NCBI GenBank assembly: GCA_947172415.1
Contig: OX359195.1
Span: forward strand, 6,299,501-6,363,500
Direction: 5' to 3'
DNA: 64,000 nucleotides
Origin: Chondrosia reniformis
Lineage: Eukaryota > Porifera > Demospongiae > Chondrillida > Chondrillidae
This document shows positions 47,038 through 59,210 of the stretch, in pieces. Both the position numbers and the translations under genes were made by a program. Position 1 is the stretch's first letter; each line of letters starts with the position of its first letter. Below the pieces are notes generated by a model, which worked only from the letters and a program-made list of their open reading frames with translations, had not been told where the DNA came from and made no database searches.

Positions 47038-48605
47038 ATGGTGAGTTGGATCTTAACGAAATAAAGTAGTCGAAATTATGTCTGTTTAATTTATAAGTAA
47101 GTTTTGAAAAAGTACACTCTCTGAAAGCTTTCATTTTGACGGTACAGCCTTTAGTTTCACTATTTGTACGTTGTATCTTGTGTTATAACGTGTCATCAAA
47201 AGTTACTTGACTGTCTTAAAGCCATTTACCTTGGACCTGTATGAGTTTTGTATGTAATATTGGCTATTAACATTTCCTAGTAATGAGATTAATATATTAT
47301 ATTTAGTACAAAATTTCGACATATAGCAAGTTGATTGTGTTTTCAGAAAAGATAATGATAAAAACACATCCAAACATCCAGCCATAGACATATCTAGGTA
47401 GAATTACACATATAATACAAGTGTACTATATATAGTCGATGATAAAATATATTTCATCCTTAACATAATTTTGAAATGTTATTAACTTTTTGTAAGTGTA
47501 TGTGTGTAGTACACATTTATACCAATTTCTTGTAACTGTCTGTAGGATTACATAGTGTGGAGGAATATGTTATAGTTATATCGCGATGCATTTGTGCTTT
47601 ATATGTTTTTCTCTGTCCTGTACAGAGTAACAAGAAGGGGGAATTGGAGTTTTGGCATCCTGGGAGTGTCATGAAAAAGCCGCAATGGAAGACTTACACA
47701 TTTGAGGTCCTACGAGGCGTATACTTTCTTAAGCATAAAGTAAGTAATTGTGTATGCCTATCTGTTAAGAATCTTTAGTGTTGTTGGTCATGTGACTGTC
47801 ATGTGATCATGTAGAGGGACCCTCGTAAAACAGAGCACGCAGTTCTGACAGAGATATCACAAGTGACATGCTCACCAGATGATAACCGTACTTTTGTAGT
47901 TCACTTCACTGGGTTTCTATGGAAGGCATGGACTTTGAGAGCAGATACAGAAGTGAGAACTCCTCTCTCTTCTCTTTTCTTTCTCTCCTCCTCTTCTCCT
48001 CCCCCTCCCCATGGCAGTGGGGATCATCCTTGTTGTATGTACGTTTGTAGGATAACAAGTTCCAGTGGATGGAAGCTATCAAGCCTGGTTCCACAAAGGG
48101 ATTGCAGGTATGGTAATATGTTTCTGCATACTTTGCATACCAGCTCTGTCTATTGCCAGGTATTATATCACTTGATTTCTGCACCTCCTATTTATCCATT
48201 ATAATATTTCCTGTACATGTTTCCATGAAACACAGCATAAATTGATAATGTTAGTGAGTACTTAATGGTGACTTAAATTCACTCAACTTCTAATGTCATA
48301 CTCAATAGAGGAGCTCACTGAAACCATCTGAAAAGATGACAGATTCAAAGGATTTTCAAGATTTTGATGAGAGATTTGAATTACCATCTTATAATGATGT
48401 TGTACAAGGGTCACATGACCAATCTTCTGACCAGCCACGCCCACCCTTTGGCCAGCAGCCACGCCCACCCTTCAGACAGCAGCCACGCCCACCACCATTA
48501 CATCCCTCACCTTATCCATCTAACCCATCACAACCTTCAGCTCCACCACCTCAATTACCTCCAACCTATCCTCCAGCCCCTCCCATGTACCCACCTTTAA
48601 ACTGA
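47038..48605 (+). CDS. PH-domain protein with proline-rich WW-binding tail
   Basis: Exons: 47038-47040 (ATG only), 47626-47739, 47815-47952, 48051-48107, 48309-48605; 202 aa. The first 105 residues form a pleckstrin-homology fold: GELEFWHPGSVMKKPQWKTY, then FEVLRGVYFLKHKRDP, and the last helix with the diagnostic Trp (NKFQWMEAI). A phosphoinositide or protein partner is possible; no basic signature strong enough to name the lipid. The tail has LPSY and PPTY, both WW-domain ligand types, inside repeats of PRPPF-x-QQ and PPAPPMYPPL. As in the Rab gene, the start codon is split from the rest by an intron starting GTGAGT directly after ATG; an upstream coding exon cannot be excluded. Family not identified. 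Confidence 0.8.
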
Positions 48606-48896
48606 TGTATATATATAAGTGTAATATGGTTGATTTTGTTCAAAATTATTTGTGTTGCTTGTATAGTAATTCTCACTCATTAAAACAGTATGCATAGAAC
48701 ACTGTCAATGCTTTAGAAACTATATTACTTTCCTGTAGTGAGTAGGACTTGGCAGTGATTTATTTAACCAATGTTGAGTTTGTCAATTACAGGAAAATGT
48801 AATCATTTATCTGGCGTTAAACTCGTTAATACATAACCAGTATATGCACCTGTGGTTCACCATTCTGCCAATTCCCCTCTCTGAGCATAGTTACTT
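48606..48896. other. Intergenic, no feature seen
   Basis: About 290 bp after the PH gene; ATTAAA near 48680 may be its poly(A) signal. No upstream exons of TRAPPC1 were found here. Confidence 0.5.
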
Positions 48897-49199
48897 ACTG
48901 TAAAAGAGAAGATCAAATCTTTTATAGTCTCCAGAATGTCCCCGGAAGGGCCGAAGGATGGCTTTATCGGATACAAGACTAGTTCCTATCACTTGCATTT
49001 ATTAGAAACGTCCTCAAGTTAAAAAAAACTTATGAACACAGATCCCAATAACACAAGTGCAGTCCGTAAACATTTGGAAGCGATCTTTGTTCAGTACGTT
49101 GCCAAAAATCCTCTCAATAAAGTGCAAGAAACCATAGACGATGAACTTTTTGCCAACAAACTGGACGAATACGTTAGGAGCCTTCCTTATTTTTCATAA
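48897..49199 (+). pseudogene. TRAPPC1: TRAPPC1 (Bet5) C-terminal fragment with an in-frame stop
   Basis: TRAPPC1 is a small longin-fold subunit of the TRAPP tethering complexes. In one continuous frame this reads KIKSFIVSRMSP, PKDGFIGYKTSSYHLHLLET, a TAA at 49020-49022, then MNTDPNN, FVQYVAKNPL and LDEYVRSLPYFS to a TAA at 49197-49199. These match the second half of TRAPPC1 on both sides of the stop. The family usually has a Leu/Ile at the stop position, so one T-to-A change (TTA to TAA) would explain it. The N-terminal half (about 60 residues) is not found. The fragment could be a truncated pseudogene, a fragment with unseen upstream exons, or a site of sequence error; a homopolymer indel alone would not fit, because the frame is kept. 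Confidence 0.72.
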
Positions 49200-49324
49200 T
49201 ACATGTATAAGCATGCAAGTTAATTAATACGGTAGTAAAGTCGTCCATTTTGATCCTATTGCGAAAGAACTGAACGCTCACGTGATCGAAACCTAAGCAA
49301 CCGAAGTGTGAAAAGCTATAATTT

Positions 49325-49400
49325 AGGCTGACGTCATTTTGTGACGTAATCAATTCCTAATTTGGCAGTGAGCGCGGGAATATAAAATGACGCGAGGTGT
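49325..49400 (+). promoter_or_regulatory. CRE / E2F / TATA promoter
   Basis: TGACGTCA (49329-49336), a second TGACGTAA (49342-49349), E2F-like GCGCGGGAA (49372-49380) directly abutting TATAAAA (49381-49387). Spacing suits a plus-strand start near 49410. It is the clearest core promoter in the window. Confidence 0.6.
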
Positions 49401-50090
49401 GAAAAATCTCAGTTTACCCCCAGTGGCTTACTTGACGCGTGAGATTACTAAAGTTTCTGTGCCTGACGGTGGTCTTTCCTTATCCCGAGTAGTCCTGTTC
49501 GGAGCGCTAGACAAGTAGACCCAGGATTCCCCTCGGCTCCGCCAGCGAGCTGAGAATGCGGCCTGGTGTCACGTTGGATATGCAATCTGATCAGGAACTC
49601 AGTGGGAGGGTTGGTGCTTGGGATTGGTCCTCACTAGCTCTGGCTTCGGCTGGGGTCTGACGGCACGGAGATTGAGGTAATCACGTAACTATGTAAGTTG
49701 AAGTCGGTTGTCGACACCTGATTTGGGCAGTTGTTTCGCCAGTCCCCACTTCAAGGACGTCATCCGATCCTGAGGAGTTAAAGGTGTGGCAACACACTGA
49801 TTCTCATCGGGGCAGTTTGCGGTTCGGGAGGGTCGGACTTGGCATAGGCTGAAAGTGAGGCTAACGCCGATCGATTCCTATGTCATGGCTAGTAACTCCA
49901 TGAGTGCAGATTACTGCGCAGTTACAGCTTCTGTTACACAATAGTTAGTGTCAACGCTGTGGGGTGGGGCACGATGTACTTTCACCTCCTCGTGGTGTGC
50001 CCTGGGACAACTCTACTTGAGTTGTGCTGAGAGAAGTACATGACCAGTGTCAGGAACTTATTTTTCAGGTAAAGTTAAGCTTACTTTGTA
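49401..50090 (+). ncRNA. GC-rich putative non-coding transcript with SINE-like 3' domain
   Basis: About 690 bp of markedly higher GC than its surroundings, no long ORF, placed right after the TATA promoter and ending in the domain shared with 14587-14680. I could not match it to RNase P, MRP, 7SK, SRP, U3 or telomerase RNA by their known motifs. The identity as a transcript is inference. Confidence 0.4.
49961..50054 (+). mobile_element. SINE-like conserved domain, copy A
   Basis: GTGGGGCACGATG, TTTCACCTCCTCGTGGTGTG, then stem ACAACTC-TACTT-GAGTTGT and GCTGAGAGAAGTACATGACC. Shared with copy B at 14587-14680 in the opposite orientation. The conserved block of about 90 bp with a tail resembles the central domains of animal SINE superfamilies; I could not confirm a tRNA or 5S head. 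Confidence 0.6.
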
Positions 50091-50340
50091 TGCATTGGAT
50101 GTGATAATGTATGATATCATTTAATTATTTTTATGCACCAATAGCTACTCCTTTACAACACCAGAACCACAGAGCTTATCCCCAAGATTCATTAGCTGGC
50201 AATTAAGAGAACTTCTATATTACATGATATGTGGGGATTTAATTTTAAGACTCAATTGTTAACTCTTGTGCAAATGTCTGAGGCACTTTATTATATCAGC
50301 CTTTTAAACTTTTAGTGACATTACCTAATAATTTACAATT

Positions 50341-50685
50341 TTGAAGGAACTGTTCAATTTTGGTGAATCATTGAAGGGTGTCAAGTCTATATTAAAATTG
50401 GCACTAGGATACAGACCCAATGAGGAACTGTCAGGTGTCAAGATGCATGAGTGTCCATACACATTGGTCAAGCTAGTTGTCAGATTGGGAATGCCTGTTG
50501 GGACAGTTGGGATGTGTATTAACATCATAAACACGGTCCACAGATACAAATACAATATTCCTCTTGAATTAGTATATAATGTGCACTTAAGCTTAAGGAT
50601 GTACCTTTTGTTGTTTGGATTGATGCATAAGTTACAAAATACATATTTAGAAACAATTATGAATATAGCCATATGTGGAATCTGA
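50341..50685 (+). CDS. Hypothetical open frame, possible exon
   Basis: 114 codons open without an ATG at the 5' end (opens with TTG). Composition is protein-like (LVKLVVRLGMPVGTVGMC, hydrophobic segments near the end), but an overlapping minus-strand frame of equal length is also open. No family recognised and no convincing splice sites at its edges. Could be a relic exon or chance. Confidence 0.25.
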   Translation: MKELFNFGESLKGVKSILKLALGYRPNEELSGVKMHECPYTLVKLVVRLGMPVGTVGMCINIINTVHRYKYNIPLELVYNVHLSLRMYLLLFGLMHKLQNTYLETIMNIAICGI

Positions 50686-50884
50686 GTAGATTTAATGTAG
50701 CAACCACAAGTATTTTGCTAATGTTTTTAGCAAGGAATTGTACAATTAATATTGTTAAACAATATTCTTTAATTCATTGTAATTAATAATATTATGTTGT
50801 TGCTTTAACGAATTCATTGAACAATGATCACATACTTAGATTTTCAAAAAAAACAATGTCTAGTCACCCTTAATATGCATTTAT

Positions 50885-51076
50885 TTACCAAGGACTCACA
50901 AAAAATCAAGAAGAAGAAAAAGATTCCCAAGGTCACTGATGAAGGATGAAATTCCCAGAAACAGCTGTCTGGCCTAACGGAGAAAACTCCTGTATCCTCA
51001 TCCAAGGCTCTCACTAGGTTAGTTCTCTGCAAGCCTTTTACTCTCAAGTAGATGTATAGCATGTTGATTATTCATA
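50885..51076 (-). mobile_element. Family M copy
   Basis: Minus-orientation copy in the gap before the coiled-coil gene: GACTCACAAAAAATCAAGAA, AAGGTCACTGATGAAGGATG, CTCTCACTAGGTTAGTTCTC. Confidence 0.75.
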
Positions 51077-51416
51077 TACAGTACGTATATGTATCTCTGA
51101 TGCAATGATGCAACCAATGGCAACGCAAGTTCTGGTTAAGGGGCACAGGGCTATACCTGGAGATGTTTAAACCATCGCCACTTAAGGCTATATACCAGGC
51201 TGTCCGCCCAGGTACATGTATATACTTACATATATTAACTTTCAAAGACAAACAAGGTCTGCATCACCACGTAGGTCATGCAGACATATAAACATTTGAC
51301 AATACTGACCTTTCAGGTGTGCATGAATTATTTCATTATATGTACAATATTATTACAGTATAAAATATAAAACAGTATGTCATAGTTACAAATTGTATAT
51401 AATGTAAAGTGCAAAT

Positions 51417-54190
51417 TTACATAAAACCCTTTTTGGCTAATGCTGCAAAGATATCGTCAGCTAAAGATTCATCTTCCTCTTCCCTTTTGAAAGAGAAGTT
51501 GATTGAATCCATACCAAGTGTAGCAAGTGGCTCTTCTGAAGGGCTTTCCTCTACTGTTTTTTCTGGTTCCTTTTTTGGTTGAGGAGGTGTGGCTTGCTGC
51601 ACCCTTTCAGGGTACTTCTGTGGTTCTTCTCTCTTTGGGAGAGGGGGCGTGGTTTGGAATGTTTGCCTTTTATTTTGAGGTGGTGTTGACAGCGGACTCG
51701 GAATTGATGGAAGAACTCTTTTAGGTTCAGTGCGAGGAGAGATTTGGCTATTGGAGACTTTAGGAGGAGTTACAGATGCTCGACTACGTCGCTTCATGCT
51801 GGGTGACTCTGTATATTGGACAAGAGATGAAGAAGATGTATTTCCTTTGCTTAAGGTGTTTCTTGTTGCATTGCCTGAAGGCTGCCCTATAGAGGAGTCT
51901 GAATAGGCAAAGGTCATCGGTGGCTGATTGTGAGCTAGTACTTTTAATTCTGACACCGATTGTGTCAAATGTTCAAACTTGAGTTTCAACTCTCTGTCTT
52001 CTTGCTTAAACTTAGTCTGCAATCAATGAAGAAATAGAATCTAAAATTTGATTTGATTGCTAGTATGCACTTCTCCCTCTAAGTGGAGATGATTGGAAAA
52101 ATGGTTGCCCATGTGTGCTGTACAAATGTTCAAAATGTCAGCACTAAACATGTACACGGAGACACAAACTGTGTTTCTAATGTCTTCCACACAATTACAA
52201 AACTTATAACAATCTCCTCAGTTACAGTTTAATTAGCACAAAAACAGAACCTAAGAAAGACTGTCCCATATACCCATGGTAGCATTTGCACAGAAACAAT
52301 TTTCGTGTAATTTTGATTACACTAAAGCAATGATACCAAATATATAACACATTTCTACATAATTATACATACATACGTATAAGGCATGGAATTTTGGCCT
52401 CAGATGCAAGTTTGATAACAAACAATGTGTTATAATTATAATCCATGCATTCCAATTTATAATTCTTTATCATGCATATAGGATAGCTATCTTATCCTCA
52501 TAAATACCCACCGATACCCTGTGAATATTAATAAAGTCAATCCCTTTGGACTTACATGAACTGTACACATAATAGTAATAGGAAAATTGGTATTAAGGTG
52601 TATCTTCATCCAAACCTGTAATTCTAGAAAGGCAGTCTATTCTATTTAGGAAAGTAGTGTCTTGGGTTATTACCTATGTCTAAATTGTAACACAGATAAT
52701 TAAAATGAGTAAAAATAAGCTGAACGTGACAGAAACCTGCAAGTCCCACTTTCATCAACAGAACTAAACTTTCAGTGGGACACTCAGAACATCCTACACA
52801 GGTGCAACTCCAAATTGCATAAACATAAAACATTCGAGTAATAAAAACATAATATATATTGTAGAGATGTAAGATAACTCTATAGTGACATATATATATA
52901 TCAAATATTCACTGCTTATCATCATATATAACCTTTGCACAGACCTTGTGCAATTAATTCATACATACTGTTATAAAGTTTAATTAAAATAAGAGAATAA
53001 CGATTTCTTCTAACTGCCTGTGGATTGTCTAAAGATTTACCAAACTGCATCTTTAGATGCTCAAAAAGTCTGAAGATTAACCATTTAATCCCCCATATTA
53101 GGAAATGTCCCTGTAGAGGAAGGGGTAAACCCTACTAATTAGAGAGCTCACTATAACAGTACAACTATAGGACTAGCATGGAATGTTATGTGTCAGTGGA
53201 GGTTGTCAATACATCAATTGGAACTCCCACTTTGTTACATTAAACCCCAAAAATGTGCTAACAATCTATTAGACAGTTATCTATTACCTCAAAATAGGAG
53301 GAACATTATAGCTTCATCTGTTTATAGGCTAATGGTGAAGCAGAACAAAGTCATTTTTACAGTGAAACTGTGTTTTTGCTTTTTGGAACAGTTTTAGTAC
53401 TAGAATCTGAAAGTACAATTGAAAAATTGACAAAGTTTATTCATAGATCATACTGATAAGATCATTTCATGGTTGACTTCATAGGTAAACCTATTTAAGT
53501 ATTAATATCACTTTGTATTGACTAAGTTGAACATGACAGAAACCTGTAAGTCCTACTTTTTCATCAACAGAACTAAACTTTCAGTGGGACACTCAGAACG
53601 TCCTACACAGGTGCAACTCCAAATTGTATAAACACAAAACATTTAAAACTATGTCCTTATTTGGAATAGCTACACAAAGTGAATACTGACTGTAATGGTA
53701 TCAAAAGACTTTACTGGTCTAATGGATACACAACTCCATATTCAAACTCTTGATCCTCAGCTACAACATGCAGGCCATTCCCGACCAAACAGCAGTTCCG
53801 TTAATATTATAGAAAATATTCTACATTATCGGATAATTAGTTTCATAAAAGACTTGTGTTGAAACTATTTTAGTTTCGTATTGGATCTAATGTTAATGAA
53901 ATCCAATTAGGGGAACAACCGTCAGCTGCTGTGACAGGAGGATCTCGTTACAAAACATAACGGTGTCCCGTACATACACAGGACGCACATTATTGTAGAT
54001 TGGCGGCAGCGCTCACTTTAAAGCTACTATATATCGCGCTAATACATACCACACAACGTACCATTTCGCTAGTAATCCATTCCAACGAGTTTCTGATAAA
54101 GTCGGCCTGTCCGTTTAGTGTCGTACCTCCGTTTGGGATTCCTTCGTGGGAATGTTGGCCGTGAAAGCCGTTTATTTCTCCGTTCATCAT
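51417..54190 (-). CDS. Coiled-coil protein with proline-rich tail, unknown family
   Basis: Two exons, 54190-54062 and 52016-51417, joined in phase 0 over a 2-kb intron; 242 aa. Exon 1 starts MMNGEINGFHGQHSHEGIPN and ends SLEWITSEM; exon 2 opens TKFKQEDRELKLKFEHLTQS, so a helical coiled coil of about 35 residues spans the junction. The rest is low-complexity, rich in Ser, Pro and Lys (TPPQNKRQTFQTTPPLPKRE), ending with an acidic-hydrophobic segment DESLADDIFAALAKKGFM. No signal peptide or membrane span. I do not recognise the family. The upstream ATG of the two tandem ones was taken as start. Confidence 0.7.
52722..53642 (+). repeat. Pair of 115-bp direct repeats in the coiled-coil gene intron
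   Basis: 52722-52835 and 53526-53642 share CATCAACAGAACTAAACTTT, CAGTGGGACACTCAGAAC and ACACAGGTGCAACTCCAAAT, about 800 bp apart, same orientation. Confidence 0.85.
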
Positions 54191-54422
54191 TTTCGAACCC
54201 TTCGATCAAATGGCATTCCTTAGGACATATTGGAATTCGGGACGCTATGTCGTAAACGCCCATGCATCACGTGGTCGTTGATAAATCAACCACAAGTGTT
54301 TTCCTCATGCATATCTTTACATAAAATAAAAAATTACAAAAATCATGCAGCCCTGTAGTTATCATACACTAACCACAAGTGTTTTTAAGTCATGTATCCT
54401 TATATAAATAAAATATACAGAT

Positions 54423-57400
54423 TTATGCAGCTCCGTAGTTTTGTATTGGGGGTTTATTGAGAATATCCGGAACAATTGGTGATTCACAACCTCGGTCTGT
54501 CTTATGGACCTTGTTCTGTATGAGTGTGATCTCATCGTCTTCCTTAGCCCAAGACTGCACAGAGCCTCTAGCCAGCACCAGATTAAGAATGACTCCTGCG
54601 ATGTAGATTTCTGTTGCTATAATGAACACTATCCGCCACTGGTCCCTCAACACAACAGTCTCTGTGATAGGCTGAGCAGAGAGTGATAAAAAGAAACTGA
54701 GGAAAGGTTATAATTAACAAATTAATAACTAGCTGTGTCCTTCAAGACTACAATAGTAGTGTTAATTTACTGAACTATGCATGCTAAATGGAATCAAAGA
54801 AATGAGTGCTTAGCAACTAAACTTGCATATATTTACTGTTATACAGCATATTTGTAATGAACTTTAAAAAAATTAGTAAGTGTATTTTTTCATATATTTG
54901 TAGTTCATACGAATACTACTAATCTGGAGTACCATTTGAGAAGTGAAAATAGGTTAAGATCTGAAGCTTATATGATAAAACTTTAATCTGCACGTGTCAC
55001 CTTAATATGGTATGGTAGATGGATAAAGATAACAGATAACTGATTGGTGATGAGATTAAAAGATCTAATTGCCTTTCATACAATAAATAATTAGATGGAT
55101 TGTTATTATTATTATTATTATTATATAGCAACTGCTTACTGCTTTGGCTATCCACTTGGCCACATAAGGGCCCAGAATCCCAGGGACAGTGGCTGCTGTG
55201 TTGGTGATCCCCATCAGAATGCCAGCATACTTTGGGGCAATGTCCAAGTGGTTGGAGTTAAACCCTGCCATTACCATGCCACCGAAGAAGAGTGCCAGAG
55301 AGAGGAAAGTCAGAGCCAGGAGAACAGTATTACCAAAGTAACCTCCCAACACAAGGAAAAGACCTGGAAGTAGCATACCTGCAATAGAAAGGAATGCCAT
55401 TAAAAAATTACGTTTCACCAGCTACATTTTGTGAATTGTCTAATAATGCATCTGTTCTCTAATCCTCAATGAATACAATTAACTAAACCATACAGCAACT
55501 AAATACATAAAACTTTGGATAGGGAAACATACTTTCCTATATAGCAACACATGCACACTCTATACATTGCTTAACATGTTATTACTGGTCGTTCACTAAA
55601 GATGAATGTTCATGGGTACATGCAAACAGGTTGCTTAAGCTTGTTAAAGAGAGCTACCTAATGCATTGTTCATTTTCCTGGCTACAACAGTGGGAAGTCC
55701 GCAGGATCTGAACTTGTCTGTCACCCAGCCCCACACAAAGCACATGAGTGCTTGAAAGGCAAAAGGAATGGCCGAGTACAATCCATTCTATTAACAACAG
55801 AAGTAGTTAACATAAATACATATATCAAATGAGCTGGTTCAAATGCAATTGAAATTCTAAAACACTCAAGATAGCATCTAATTAGTATGCAATGACTGAC
55901 TGACTGAGAAAATTGAAAATTTATTGTTTTTATAACAACCCTTTAAGAGGAGGATTTCTCTCCTCCATACCAATTAAACATCTATTTACTTGTATTGTAG
56001 CAACTAATTAACATACACTGTCAGAAGCAGCCACACTATAGATATAGCAGTCCAAAGTATGGATAAAGTGTCTTTGAGATGGTTTATCTTTAGTCTTTTG
56101 AGTATCTAGAGACGGAGTTTGGTTTCTTAAGAATCGGATGTTTTGACCCTGGGGGGTCTTCTTCAGTCTGCTCAAAGATTAAAGATGAACCATCTCAAAG
56201 ATAAGTTGCGTGCAGTTAGAAGAAATTATTATCTAATTGATAAAGTGACCATAGTCAGACCATACTAAAGATAAAAGTACAGGAGCCATCGAATGGCAAT
56301 ATTTCCTACATAATGTACGTACACATATGTATGTATAATGTATAGGTATTTAAATAAGAAATCACTAATGTGTGTCTTACATTCACTACATATAAAGTAG
56401 TACAGGAATTACACTTCACAGATAAGAATACTTATATTTAAAAAATGAAGATCTTGGCAGCAGTTTGAAGTAGGAGAGATAATTATAAGGGTATCTCAGC
56501 TCTTCCAATTGTGACATCATCCAATGAGGTGTTTTAGGTGTGTGTATCCATATCACATGACTCACTGTTTTGATGTCTATATCCAGGACATCATAGAGGT
56601 AGGTTGGCATGCAGGTTAGAAGTGTGTAGAATCCCCAATTGTTGCTGACATGAGCAAATAGAATGCCCCACACTGCAGGACTCGTGAATATCTTTAACCA
56701 AGGTGTGGATTTCTAAAGGATAAGATCAGAGTACCATATGTTAGAGCTGGGGTTGATTCACATTAAGGGAGGGGATGACTGGTGACTTAACAGGGGAGGG
56801 ACTTCAGTTGGAAATAAAATTTACTTAGAAGGTGAATTGCGACAGAGAAGAGGACAATTGGGAAAGAGTAGCTGAGTATTGAGCAATATTGAAGCATGAA
56901 AGGATTGCATCACAACTTACAGTAGTATCTCTGGACTGTAAACTAAGATTCCTCTCAATGTAGGAGAGCTCGGAAAGGGATATTCTCGGGTGGGATTGTG
57001 GAGTTTCATATACAAGAAACAGCCAAAACACATACCAAATAATACCACTTGCACCTGACAGAAAAAGAATGAAGTTATATGAATATCTAACACAGCATTT
57101 TTCTTACATGCTACATCTACTTTAGAGTAAAAGGCCTATAGGGAACTAAACCTAGTGAAAGCTTTAGATGAGGATACAAGAGTTTTCTCTTTCTTCTTTT
57201 TTCTCCACTGGGCCAGACAGCTGTTTCTGGGAATTCCTACCTTCACAGTGAACCTGGGAATCTTTGTCTTCTTCTTGATCTCTGGTTAATCTTCTTTTGT
57301 GAGTCCTTGACATATACCAGACATGATGATCATGAAAACATGGAAACCAGTAACTATGGAAACCAGTATGACTCACCAAACACATAGAACACTGAGGGCC

Positions 57401-59210
57401 ATCCTCCAGCAAAGCCACACTGACACAGCCACCCAGTGATGGGGAACGATAGGACATTGCCAATGAAGGATCCTGAAGAGGCGGGGTTATAGTCCAAAGT
57501 GCAAAGGTCAACATACAATCATCTGACTTGATCAGGCTTACCTCCGAGGGCTATGGTAGTCATTTTAGATCTTTCCAAGGGTGGAGCCCATTTACCTAAC
57601 AGTGCATGCATGGCTGGGAAGGTAACACCCTGTAAGGGAGAGGGAGAGTGAGAGGGAGAGTGAGAGTGAGAGGGAGAGTGAGAGTGAGAGTGAAAGGTAG
57701 GGAGAAGGATAGAGGAGGGGAGAGGAGAGGAAATTGAGAGAGAGGGAGAATAATAGGAAGAAGTAGAAGAAAAATGACAACAAAGATTGCAGATCACTTC
57801 AACTTGGCAGCTAATATAGAACAAAATTGACAACACATCAAATCTAAAGCTCCCAAGTCCATCTCTTCTATGCCCAGACTGCTTAGTTGGGCAAAGAGAT
57901 TTGCTAGGACTGAACCTCATGTTAATTGATTTGCACCTCTGACTGGTCATTACCCAGAGGTCCACTGACTTAATGGCAAACTCACCTCAAACATTCCCTC
58001 TATGGCTCTCAGCACTACCAGGTACTCAAAGCCTGCCTGGGCTGCCACATAGGTTAGGAGGGTGAGGGCTGACGTTACCATGACGCCAATGCCATAGATG
58101 TGCTTTCCACTGAATCTGGTGGCGAGGTACCCTCCAGGAAGCTGTGTTAGTATGTAGCCGTAGAAGAAGGCAGCTAGTACCCAAGCTAGAGGAGGAGAAG
58201 GAGATACCAATGTTATTTACCAAATATTTGAATAAGTAAGCTTTTTATATAAATAATTATATTGCACAAATCACTAGTTTATTCTCTAAACATTTGAATA
58301 AAAATATATCACGTTACCAGGGCAACCGGGTGATATATGGGGGTTATAAATCTTATATTTCACACTTGAACTAGTGATAAATGTTATATCACCAGTAGGC
58401 CTACTCATGTTTACTTATCATCACCTTACAATACCTTACGTGATATATATTAATCATACCACACTCAAGTGTGGTTAACTAGTACATCTAAACCTCTACA
58501 TCATGCAAGCAAGAATTACATTCAATAACGCTGACATGTAATGTAGCTTCAATTAAGTCATTATATAACAGTATTACATCTTCCTAATATTATTCGCATT
58601 ACCTCAAACACTTAGAGCAAATGTCATCCATAACTCATTGTGGCTTAACAAAAGAGCATTACTAGGGCATCAAATACAACACGGGATCACTTAGCTAATA
58701 ACATACACATATGTACACATCAGATTCACGCTAGGACCGTTTTATGAAGTCCCCAAAAAGTAGTTCCTAGTGAAGGTATAACAACCTTCGAGATAAGACA
58801 ATACGATTTATAATGTTGAAAGGAAAAACAAGCCAATGAGCAAGCAAACCTTGCTGCGTGTTCGTCCAGTCGTACGTCGGTGCAGTTGGAACGCACCAGC
58901 TAATATTCTCCGAAGAGTTGCTTCCATCAGCTGCTTTAGGGCCGTTGTTGGGGACACTCGTCATTGCTACTACTGCCACACTCATGTTAACGCGGAGCGC
59001 ATACACTATCACAAAACCGAAAAACCCCATCAGGGAGAGAATGTACCGAGCGGGAAAACAGGGACAGTAGTCCCTACAACAGTAGTACTTCACATCCATT
59101 CTCAATTGTTTGACTCCCCGGTACTTCCCCAGCGACACGGGCGGGGGGTTGCTCGATTGGTAGCTGTACGAGTCTAAGAACCCTCCAAGAAATGTCTTTC
59201 GAATCGGCAT
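54423..59210 (-). CDS. SLC17: SLC17-family anion transporter (sialin / vesicular glutamate type)
   Basis: Major-facilitator transporter of the SLC17 family, which moves organic anions (sialic acid, glutamate, nucleotides) across lysosomal, vesicular or plasma membranes. Nine exons: 59210-58850, 58185-57986, 57629-57542, 57472-57377, 57054-56921, 56712-56566, 55787-55658, 55378-55140, 54659-54423; 543 aa, frame intact. TM1 includes the family motif [14 protein letters not shown] with its conserved Arg. The following loop has N-glycosylation sites (NSSENIS). Then [20 protein letters not shown] (TM2-3 with the MFS Gly-rich turn), [60 protein letters not shown] and a C-terminal Asp/Glu-rich tail after VQSWAKED. 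Closest by eye to SLC17A5 (sialin); vesicular relatives are possible. Confidence 0.92.
56085..56206. mobile_element. Short MITE-like element, GATGGTT family (copy 2)
   Basis: Inverted ends TTTGAGATGGTTTATCTTTA and its near complement ending GATGAACCATCTCAAA; core GGTTTCTTAAGAATCGGATG matches 1684-1801. Sits in an intron of the SLC17 gene. Confidence 0.75.
57105..57312 (+). mobile_element. Family M copy in an SLC17 intron
   Basis: Plus-orientation copy with GCCTATAGGGAACTAAACCT, GCCAGACAGCTGTTTCTGGG and CTTTGTCTTCTTCTTGATCT. Confidence 0.75.
57634..57735 (+). repeat. AGAGGGAGAGTGAG purine tract in an SLC17 intron
   Basis: About 100 nt of almost pure purine on the plus strand, so a long pyrimidine tract on the coding strand 5 nt upstream of the exon 3 acceptor (57629). 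Confidence 0.85.

Noticed and set aside
49000-49045. A tiny intron removing the TAA in the TRAPPC1 fragment
   Set aside because: GT at 49018 to AG at 49041 would be a 24-nt intron and would delete the conserved MNTD segment.
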